16,486 nucleotides of DNA from JACCXJ01 sp052387115 (GTDB lineage Bacteria > Pseudomonadota > Gammaproteobacteria > JACCXJ01), in the NCBI GenBank assembly GCA_052387115.1, contig JBQTJM010000234.1, forward strand, positions 1 to 16,486, written 5' to 3'. Numbering within the stretch: the stretch's first letter is position 1; every line of letters begins with the position of its first letter. The notes beneath the pieces are model-generated. The model ran no database searches. It worked only from the letters and a program-made list of their open reading frames with translations, and was not told the DNA's origin. Below, in pieces: positions 1-5,343 of this stretch. Position numbers and translations under genes: made by a program.

Positions 1-97
1 GTTTGGCCCGCACCGTGCGGTCACTTAAGGTTTTTTGTTGGTCCGCCTTACAGTGATGGGCGCCTGCCACGCCGGGCGCACTTCAAATTCCAGCTAA

Positions 98-131
98 GTG
101 GTTACACTCTCTCTGACGGTTCTTTACCATC
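98..131 (+). pseudogene. 5' piece of small hydrophobic ORF split by the IS
   Basis: If the IS and one copy of its target duplication are removed, this piece joins in frame to 2560-2753 and gives a 75-residue reading frame. It opens with GTG at 98 directly after an in-frame TAA (95-97). No ribosome binding site is visible, so the true start is uncertain and the original gene may have begun further upstream in another frame. The piece encodes a hydrophobic stretch ending in LYHLPPG at the junction. Confidence 0.3.
127..131. repeat. Left target-site duplication of the IS21 element
   Basis: CCATC directly abuts the left IS end (TGTCA...) and is repeated directly after the right end at 2555-2559. 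Five base pairs is within the usual IS21-family range. An exact duplication shows that the element inserted as a unit and has not since recombined. Confidence 0.85.
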
Positions 132-187
132 TGTCACGGGGCATGCAAAAATCCCCACTTATGGGCATTGAAAATTCCCCACCCTCC
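132..187 (+). repeat. IS21 left terminal repeat
   Basis: This end carries the TGTCA tip, a first repeat unit with GGGCAT at 139-144 and a second at 163-168. The inner 26 bp are identical to the reverse complement of the right end. The inner unit ends in CCACCCTCC, whose last bases also pair with the istA ribosome binding site. Confidence 0.9.
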
Positions 188-204
188 TTAGATGACAGGA
201 GGGT
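181..204 (+). promoter_or_regulatory. Hairpin hiding the istA ribosome binding site
   Basis: ACCCTCCT (181-188) is exactly complementary to AGGAGGGT (197-204), with an 8-base loop TAGATGAC. The right arm contains AGGAGG (197-202), the strong Shine-Dalgarno sequence placed 8 bases before the istA ATG at 211. The left arm lies in the terminal inverted repeat. In an mRNA that reads in from outside the IS the hairpin could form and reduce istA translation. This is visible in the sequence; the regulatory role is inferred. Confidence 0.6.
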
Positions 205-210
205 TAGACG

Positions 211-1539
211 ATGGCAGTTGCAGAGAGTGATGCGATGGTGACTATTCCGTCCCCAGTTCAACGAGCGGGGGATGAGAGCATGGTCGGAAGGGCGCGATGG
301 GAGGAGATCCGGCGGTTGTTTTATGAAGGGCGGTGCTCGATAGCGAGGCTAGCGCGGATCCTTGATCTGGATCGCAAGACGGTGCGTCGCTGTGTACGCT
401 GTGACGTATGGGAACCGTATCGGCGGCGTGCAGTTAGGGAGGAGAGACTGCTTGCCGAGCACGAAGGGTTTCTGCGTGCGCGGGCACCTGAGGTGTGTTA
501 TTCGGCGCGGATCCTGTATCAGGAGTTGCGGGCGAGTCGAGGGTTTCGGGGCAGTTACGACACGGTAAAGCGTTTCGTGGCGCCGTTGCGGGTATTGGCG
601 GGAGCGGCCGAGGTGACGCAGTGTCGGTTTGAGACCCCGCCGGGCCAGCAGAGCCACATCGACTGGGGGGAAGCCAAGGTAGCGTTTCGCTCGGGGGGAT
701 GTGTCATTCACTTCTTTGTGCTGACGCTCGGATTCAGTCGGAGGAGTTTCTATTGGGCGACGCCCAATGAGCGGCTTTCGCCGTTTCTCGAAGCCCACGA
801 GCGGGCCTTTGAGCACTTCGGGGGTCGCACGCGGGAGCATTTGTATGATGGGCCGCGCACGGTGTGCCGGCCGAACGGCGAAGGCAAGGCGATCTGGAAC
901 GGGACCTTTCGCGCTTTTGCCGACTACTGGGGGTTTGAGCCGAGGCTCTGCCAACCCTATCGGGCGATGACCAAGGGAAAGGTGGAATCGGGCGTAAAGT
1001 ACCTCAAGCGCAATTTTTTGCCTGGCCGTACCTTCATCGACATCGTAGATCTTCAAGCGCAGCTCGATGGATGGAACACGACCATTGCCGATGTGCGCAT
1101 TCACGGCACGACCCACGAGCGCCCCCTCGAACGGTTCGAGCGTGAGCATTCCTCGCTCATCCCAACCGCTGGGCAACCGAGCTTTTTGACCGATGTCCGG
1201 TGGAGTCGGATGGTCCCGTCCGATTACCTCGTCAGCCTCGACACCAACCGCTACTCGGTGCCGTTCACCTTGATTGGCCAGGCGGTGGAGGTCGAGCGGC
1301 ACAGTGGTGAGGTTTGGATCTTCCATCGCGGCGCTTTGGTCGCTCAGCACCCAGAGCTTTCTGGCCGGCATCAGCTCTCGATTGACCCCGCGCACGGACC
1401 GGGGGCAATCGCCCGCAATGCGCGGAGCCGGCTTTCGAGTGCGCCTGAGGCCAAGGACCGAGAGGGGGCCCGGCTCACCGAGGTCGAGGTGCGTGATCTT
1501 GGGATCTACGAGCACCTGCTCGAGGAGGTGCTTCCATGA
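211..1539 (+). CDS. istA: IS21-family transposase IstA
   Basis: This is the DDE transposase that cuts and joins the IS ends, working with IstB. It has 442 residues. An N-terminal helix-turn-helix lies at about residues 29-63 (EEIRRLFYEG through RKTVRRCVR). The rve-type integrase core carries the catalytic triad: D151 in HIDWGEA, D213 in YDGPRTV and E259 in KGKVESGVKYLKR. The C-terminal domain has the usual NRYSVP motif. The length is in the family range of roughly 400-520. The start is fixed by AGGAGG 8 bases upstream. The stop overlaps the istB start as ATGA (1536-1539), giving translational coupling. A long open frame on the opposite strand is a codon-bias shadow. Confidence 0.96.
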   Translation: MAVAESDAMVTIPSPVQRAGDESMVGRARWEEIRRLFYEGRCSIARLARILDLDRKTVRRCVRCDVWEPYRRRAVREERLLAEHEGFLRARAPEVCYSARILYQELRASRGFRGSYDTVKRFVAPLRVLAGAAEVTQCRFETPPGQQSHIDWGEAKVAFRSGGCVIHFFVLTLGFSRRSFYWATPNERLSPFLEAHERAFEHFGGRTREHLYDGPRTVCRPNGEGKAIWNGTFRAFADYWGFEPRLCQPYRAMTKGKVESGVKYLKRNFLPGRTFIDIVDLQAQLDGWNTTIADVRIHGTTHERPLERFEREHSSLIPTAGQPSFLTDVRWSRMVPSDYLVSLDTNRYSVPFTLIGQAVEVERHSGEVWIFHRGALVAQHPELSGRHQLSIDPAHGPGAIARNARSRLSSAPEAKDREGARLTEVEVRDLGIYEHLLEEVLP

Positions 1540-2318
1540 ACGCCGGCCAATGTGAACGTCTGCACGAGAGCCTCACGTGCCTGCGGTTGTTCAAAAGCCG
1601 CGAGCGGTTGGAGGCGCTGCTGCAGGCGGCGAGCTCCGAAGAGCTTTCCTATGCCGATTTTCTCGACCGGCTCTTAGGCGAAGAAGTCGCCTCCAAGACA
1701 CAGAAGAATATTACCATGCGGACAAGCCTGGCGCGCTTTCCGTTTGTGAAAAGCCTGGAGCGTTTCGAGTTTGGCTATCAGCCCTCACTTGACAAAAAAC
1801 AAATCACGACACTCGCCACCTGCCATTTCATCGAGCATGGCGAAAATGTAGTGATCTTAGGGCCACCCGGGGTGGGCAAGACCCATCTCGCGGTGGGGCT
1901 TGGGCTCAAAGCCATCGAGCACGGCTATCGGATATTCTTTACCACGGCGGCCGCGATGATCGCGACGCTGACCCGAGCGCTCGGCGAGGGGCGGCTTGAG
2001 GAGAAGCTCAAGGTCTATACCGTGCCACGGCTTCTTATCGTCGACGAGATTGGCTATCTCCCTATCGATCGGGTGGGGGCAAATCTCTTCTTTCAGCTCA
2101 TCAGCCGCCGCTACGAAAAAGGGCCGATGATCCTGACCAGCAATCAAAGCTTCGGGGCCTGGGGTGAGGTGTTCGGTGACCGAGTGATCGCCACCGCCAT
2201 CCTCGATCGGGTGTTGCACCATGCCATCACGATCAACATCCGGGGCAACTCCTACCGGCTCAAAGAGAAGCTCAAGGCGGGGCTGATCCGCACCGAGGAG
2301 CCGGTGGCGATCGGGTAA
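1536..2318 (+). CDS. istB: IS21-family helper ATPase IstB
   Basis: IstB is an AAA+ ATPase related to DnaC/DnaA that selects target DNA and stimulates the IstA transposase. It has 260 residues, the normal length. The N-terminal region (about 1-80) carries the IstB helper domain. The AAA+ core shows Walker A GPPGVGKTH (109-117) and Walker B LLIVDEIGYLP (166-176). A later LTSNQ segment fits the sensor 1 position. AGGAGG at 1523-1528 sits 7 bases before the ATG, and the start overlaps the istA stop. All key residues are present, so the element may still be able to move. Confidence 0.96.
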   Translation: MNAGQCERLHESLTCLRLFKSRERLEALLQAASSEELSYADFLDRLLGEEVASKTQKNITMRTSLARFPFVKSLERFEFGYQPSLDKKQITTLATCHFIEHGENVVILGPPGVGKTHLAVGLGLKAIEHGYRIFFTTAAAMIATLTRALGEGRLEEKLKVYTVPRLLIVDEIGYLPIDRVGANLFFQLISRRYEKGPMILTSNQSFGAWGEVFGDRVIATAILDRVLHHAITINIRGNSYRLKEKLKAGLIRTEEPVAIG

Positions 2319-2498
2319 GAGGAACGCGCTATGGATTTGTGGACGAGTCCTGCGGACCGGCCCGAGCCCTTCGGGCCGTGTGGACAGCCCATGGACAACG
2401 TCCTTGTTGCCCACAGGCTGCCCACACTCTCGGGCCTCTCGCCCACAAGCTCCACAGCGGCCAACAATCGGTATTAATTCTGAGAGAAATCTTGAACC
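2319..2498 (+). other. Non-coding IS tail with two adjoining hairpins
   Basis: There are 180 bases between the istB stop and the right terminal repeat. CGGCCCGA (2358-2365) pairs perfectly with TCGGGCCG (2371-2378) over a 5-base loop. Directly after it, 2378-2399 pairs with 2406-2427 (18 of 22 positions) across a 6-base loop, with the inner core TGGACAAC-N6-GTTGCCCA. Neither stem is followed by a T run, so a simple Rho-independent terminator is not supported. I see no coding sequence here. Confidence 0.55.
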
Positions 2499-2554
2499 GG
2501 AGGGTGGGGAATTTTCAATGCCCACAACTGGGGAAAACTGAATGCCCCTTGACA
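2499..2554 (-). repeat. IS21 right terminal repeat
   Basis: This is the mirror of the left end. Read inward from 2554 it starts TGTCA, then has GGGCAT at 2547-2542 and again at 2523-2518. The inner 26 bp (2499-2524) match the left end perfectly. Confidence 0.9.
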
Positions 2555-2559
2555 CCATC
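2555..2559. repeat. Right target-site duplication of the IS21 element
   Basis: CCATC directly follows the right IS tip and copies 127-131. Confidence 0.85.
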
Positions 2560-2753
2560 TTCCACCGGGGACGCGGTGGGCGTTGGTCATCGCGGCCGTC
2601 TACTTTGGTGGCGCTCTCATAATGGGGACGACTGGCTGGTACGCGGGTGCGGCCGGAACTGGCGTCTCTTCCGCCTGGTACGAGGGCTTCCGGCCCGCGG
2701 GCATTCGCCACGCCCACGCGGAGATCTCCAAGGCCATCCAGCGCCTGGGCTAA
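2560..2753 (+). pseudogene. 3' part of small hydrophobic ORF split by the IS
   Basis: With 98-131 this rebuilds a 75-residue frame ending at TAA 2751-2753. It has a clear membrane-type segment (TRWALVIAAVYFGGALIMG), a glycine/alanine-rich stretch, then an amphipathic charged tail (IRHAHAEISKAIQRLG). This is not a shadow of another gene, and its composition matches a real small inner-membrane protein or the C-terminus of a larger one. I do not recognise the family. It points towards the DUF218 gene, converging with only 63 bp between the two stops. Confidence 0.4.
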
Positions 2754-2816
2754 GCGCCGCGTTACTCGGCGCCGATGGCCTGGATGAAACGATGGACTAG
2801 TATGCGGCCTGAGCGG

Positions 2817-3590
2817 CTACTGAGCGTAACCGCGCACCCGATAGATCACCCTCGCCGCCATCTCGTGCAGGGCGTGCGTGCTCTGCGCGAGGTTCCCGAC
2901 CCGGGGAAGCCAGCTTCCCGAGAACCGGGCGGAATCGTACCCACGCGGATCAACCGGTAACGCGTCCACCTCCAGTCCCACCGCCTTAAAGCAGCCGAGC
3001 GCGCGCTCCATGTGGAAGGCGCTCGTCACCACCAAGATGCTCTTCCAGCCTCGCTCCCGCGCCACCCGTGCCGACTCGACCGCGTTTTCGCGGGTGTTGC
3101 GGCTCTGGTCGTCGATCACCACCCGCTCGGGAGCGATGCCCCAATCGATCAGCTGTTGCTGCAAGACGTGTGCCTCGCGGGCGAAGAGGCCGTCGCCGCC
3201 GCCACTCACCACTACCTCCTTGGCGAGCCCGGTGCGGAGCAAGTCATAGGTGGTGAGCAGCCGCTCGCTGTTCTCGCCGTACGCGCGAGGCCAGTCAAGC
3301 TCGCTGACCAGGACGTCCACGATGCCCCCGAGCAGCACCACCCCGTCGTAAACGACACCCTCCTTCATCGTGGACCTAGAGCCGGCCTCTAGGTGGCGCT
3401 CCAGCGCGTTCGAAACGCGCTGGATGGAGAAAAGGTAGAGCACCCCGACAGCGAGCGTCAGACAGCCCCGCCACAGCCAAATCCGCGCCGGAGCGCGGCC
3501 GGCGATCGCCAGCCCGGCGATGACCAGCGCTATCGCCCACGTCAAGGGGCTGAAGGCGAGGTCCAGCGTCTTGGAAAGGAAGAAGAACAC
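2817..3590 (-). CDS. YdcF/SanA/ElyC-family (DUF218) inner-membrane protein
   Basis: The 257 residues begin with two membrane helices (about 12-32 and 41-57). A DUF218 domain follows (about 82-215) with the family landmarks DGVVLLGG (82-89), VVVSGGGD (126-133), SRNTRENA (163-170) and VTSAFHMERA (188-197). The family includes E. coli ElyC, SanA and YdcF. ElyC affects peptidoglycan precursor and undecaprenyl-phosphate use, and SanA affects envelope barrier function; the biochemical activity is not firmly known. The start is a GTG at 3590, the only in-frame start before an upstream stop, and lacks a good ribosome binding site. A link to the polysaccharide genes through the shared lipid carrier is plausible but inferred from location. 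Confidence 0.88.
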   Translation of the reverse strand: MFFFLSKTLDLAFSPLTWAIALVIAGLAIAGRAPARIWLWRGCLTLAVGVLYLFSIQRVSNALERHLEAGSRSTMKEGVVYDGVVLLGGIVDVLVSELDWPRAYGENSERLLTTYDLLRTGLAKEVVVSGGGDGLFAREAHVLQQQLIDWGIAPERVVIDDQSRNTRENAVESARVARERGWKSILVVTSAFHMERALGCFKAVGLEVDALPVDPRGYDSARFSGSWLPRVGNLAQSTHALHEMAARVIYRVRGYAQ

Positions 3591-3723
3591 AAAGAAAGGA
3601 AAGGGACCCTACGACGCAGGCGGTAGAAGAATAAGGATAAGAGATAGGACATTAAATTCAAGGCCTCCTCAGGAGAATCTGAGGGTTGTTGCGAGCCTGT
3701 GAGGGCACGGGTACCTGTGCACT

Positions 3724-3749
3724 TGTGGATAACATCACTGTTATCCACA
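3724..3749. repeat. Perfect inverted repeat of two DnaA-box matches
   Basis: TGTGGATAACA (3724-3734) and TGTTATCCACA (3739-3749) are exact reverse complements around the loop TCAC. Each arm contains a perfect match to the E. coli DnaA-box consensus TTATCCACA (TGTGGATAA at 3724-3732; TTATCCACA at 3741-3749). The repeat is visible; DnaA binding is inferred. A bidirectional RNA hairpin is an alternative role. Confidence 0.7.
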
Positions 3750-3768
3750 GGGCCCACAGGCCAAGCTG

Positions 3769-3808
3769 GGGGATCTGTGGACAACCTCTCTGTTGCCCAC
3801 GGATCCCC
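3769..3808. repeat. 17-bp imperfect inverted repeat, TGGACAAC core
   Basis: Arms 3769-3785 and 3792-3808 match at 15 of 17 positions around the loop CTCTCT. The centre, TGGACAAC-N6-GTTGCCCAC, is the same as the core of the hairpin in the IS21 tail at 2392-2414, although the loop differs. Confidence 0.6.
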
Positions 3809-3956
3809 AGCCCTACAGGGACTGTGATGAAGGAACAGCCCTGAACTGCCTACGGTTTTCGGACCTACCACGGGCTGGAAGTCGCCTTGTATGATACACT
3901 TAGTGCCCTACCGGAGCCAAAGGTTACCCACAGATCCTCCTGAGGAGGTGAGAGGT

Positions 3957-3986
3957 ATGAGGGGATTGATTAGGTCAACAGTTTAA
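3957..3986 (+). CDS. Possible nine-residue leader peptide ORF
   Basis: ATG AGG GGA TTG ATT AGG TCA ACA GTT TAA encodes MRGLIRSTV. AGGAGG at 3943-3948 is ideally spaced (8 bases) before the ATG. The GGAGG is itself the right arm of a CCTCC-TGA-GGAGG hairpin that could hide it. No plus-strand gene follows, so there is nothing for it to regulate in the window. It may be the surviving start of a lost gene, or chance. Confidence 0.2.
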   Translation: MRGLIRSTV

Positions 3987-4041
3987 AGAAGCACGCGTAT
4001 TTACGTTATTGTATTTGAAAAATACCGTGATTTAGCAACGG

Positions 4042-5286
4042 CTAAAGCGACACTGGCCCTGGCCGCCATTCCGGCACTAACTCCCGATACACGGCAAGCG
4101 TGCTCGCCAGCACGATTCGCTCGTCGAATTGCGCGAGCGCTTTCTGGCGGCTGGCCGCCCCCATGCGGGCCGCAAGTGCCGGATCCAGGACAAGCTTTCT
4201 AATCGCCGCCGCCAGTGCGGTACCGTTGCGCACGGGTACGACAAAGCCGTTGACCCCGTCCTCCACAACCTCTCGGCACCCGGGAGCGTTGGTCGTCACG
4301 ATAGGCAACCCCGCGGCCGCCGCCTCGATTAGGGTACGCGGCAGGCCTTCCCGATACGTGGGCAACACAACCACGTCTGCCGTCGCCATCAGCGCAGGCA
4401 TGTCCTGCACATGGCCCAGAAGGGTCACGTTGCCCTCCTCGCGCCACGCCGTCAGTTGCTCTTGAGGAACCGACCCAGGGTTGCCGGCGTCCGGCTCGCC
4501 AGCCACTAGAAATTGGGTGTTGAGCCCTTCGGTGCGCAACGCCTGCGCCGCCTGCACGAACTCGGCCACGCCCTTATCCCAGAGTAGCCGCGCGGCGAAC
4601 ACGATCGACACGGTGCGACCGCTCGCGCAAAGCGCCTCCGTCCGGGGCCGATACTGCTGCGTGTCGATACCCGTTCCGGCAATCACGCGCACATGCGAAG
4701 CGTCCATCAGCCGCGCATCAACCACGTCGCGCCGATCGTCCAGATTGTGTACGGTCAACCGGCGCTTCCGGCCGCTCATCGCGATACGGAGTAACCGACA
4801 CACCAAGGGGCGCAACATCCGCGCAAGGAATTCCTTGCTACTGAAGACATACCCCATGCCCTCTATCGCGCCCACCACGCCGCGCGTGCCGGCGCCCTTG
4901 GCCGCCAGCCCGCCGTACACCACGCACTTGATCGTGAAGTGGTGGGCAATGTCCGGTTTCTCCCGACGATAGAGTCGCCACAGAGCCCACAGCACGAAGA
5001 CCTCGCGGATTGGATTGATGCTACGCCGCGCCATCGGCACCGGAACCCACCGAAAACCTTCCGCCCGAAGCTTTTCTCCGTACGGCCCCGGCGGCGAGAC
5101 CAGCACCACCTCCGCCCCCTGCGCGCGAGCAGCTTTCGCCAGCGCGAGGCGAAAGTTGAACAGGTACCACTCCGTATTCGCGAAGAGCAAGAGCCGTAAT
5201 TGGCGTCCCCCATCAGGCACACCGACCAGTCCGGTCCTTTCAACACAATCCAATGTAGATAACCCTTCGGTGCTCATGCCTGTCAC
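4042..5286 (-). CDS. GT4-family glycosyltransferase (CapM/PglA-like)
   Basis: This is a retaining, GT-B-fold glycosyltransferase that would add a sugar to a lipid-linked glycan at the cytoplasmic face. The N-terminal domain opens with LLLFANTEWYLFNFRLALA (about 32-50), typical of capsule and O-antigen GT4 enzymes. The C-terminal domain (about 228-390) has FAARLLWDKGVAEF and the E-x7-E motif REGLPRTLIEAAA (E313, E321). At 414 residues it is slightly longer than usual. The annotated GTG start at 5286 has no clear ribosome binding site. ATG at 5277 or a GTG near residue 23 could be the true start, since the fold begins at about residue 30. It lies 57 bp downstream of the GT-C gene on the same strand, so they are probably co-transcribed. 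The donor sugar cannot be read from the sequence. Confidence 0.9.
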   Translation of the reverse strand: MTGMSTEGLSTLDCVERTGLVGVPDGGRQLRLLLFANTEWYLFNFRLALAKAARAQGAEVVLVSPPGPYGEKLRAEGFRWVPVPMARRSINPIREVFVLWALWRLYRREKPDIAHHFTIKCVVYGGLAAKGAGTRGVVGAIEGMGYVFSSKEFLARMLRPLVCRLLRIAMSGRKRRLTVHNLDDRRDVVDARLMDASHVRVIAGTGIDTQQYRPRTEALCASGRTVSIVFAARLLWDKGVAEFVQAAQALRTEGLNTQFLVAGEPDAGNPGSVPQEQLTAWREEGNVTLLGHVQDMPALMATADVVVLPTYREGLPRTLIEAAAAGLPIVTTNAPGCREVVEDGVNGFVVPVRNGTALAAAIRKLVLDPALAARMGAASRQKALAQFDERIVLASTLAVYRELVPEWRPGPVSL

Positions 5287-5343
5287 GCAGTAGACGTTGC
5301 TTCTTTGTCATGCACTTGGCCCCTCGCCCGAACCGCCGTTCAC

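Larger units (their letters stand above)
132..2554 (+). mobile_element. Complete IS21-family insertion sequence, 2423 bp
   Basis: Both ends begin TGTCA read inward and share a perfect 26-bp inverted repeat starting 30 bp in from each tip (162-187 and 2499-2524). Within each end the motif GGGCAT recurs 24 bp apart (139 and 163 on the left; mirrored at 2547 and 2523 on the right), matching the paired transposase-binding repeats known for IS21 elements. The interior holds istA and istB with an ATGA overlap, both full length with their catalytic motifs. The flanks carry a 5-bp CCATC duplication. Size and gene order fit the family (about 2-2.6 kb). The element appears intact and recently inserted. 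Confidence 0.95.
3591..4041. other. 451-bp intergenic region rich in inverted repeats
   Basis: There is no recognisable gene. The region holds two strong inverted repeats (3724-3749 and 3769-3808), a near-palindrome GCACGGGTACCTGTGC (3702-3717), a CCTCC-TGA-GGAGG palindrome (3936-3948) followed by a tiny ORF, and an AT-rich hairpin GTATTT-GAA-AAATAC (4011-4025). The last lies just past the glycosyltransferase stop and has no T run. Base composition is lower in GC than the flanking genes. It may be the remains of a mobile element or a regulatory/replication-related sequence. Confidence 0.4.

Noticed and set aside
7..36. Possible terminator: CCGCA-CCG-TGCGG followed by TTTTTT
   Set aside because: The stem is only 5 bp and the T run starts about 10 bases after it, so the geometry is wrong for Rho-independent termination.
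1..97. Search for a gene or IS piece at the left edge
   Set aside because: Stops in the relevant frames (TAA at 26 and 95) and no recognisable protein; too short to judge.
349..1515. Long open frame (388 codons) on the minus strand opposite istA
   Set aside because: No domain; the plus frame has all IstA motifs and a strong RBS. The reverse frame is a GC-bias shadow.
1857..2717. 286-codon minus-strand frame across istB and the right IS end
   Set aside because: It runs through the IS boundary and target duplication and is opposite istB; no recognisable protein.
2339..2800. 153-codon plus-strand frame across the IS right end
   Set aside because: It crosses the IS boundary and runs in a different frame from the rebuilt small membrane ORF; no domain.
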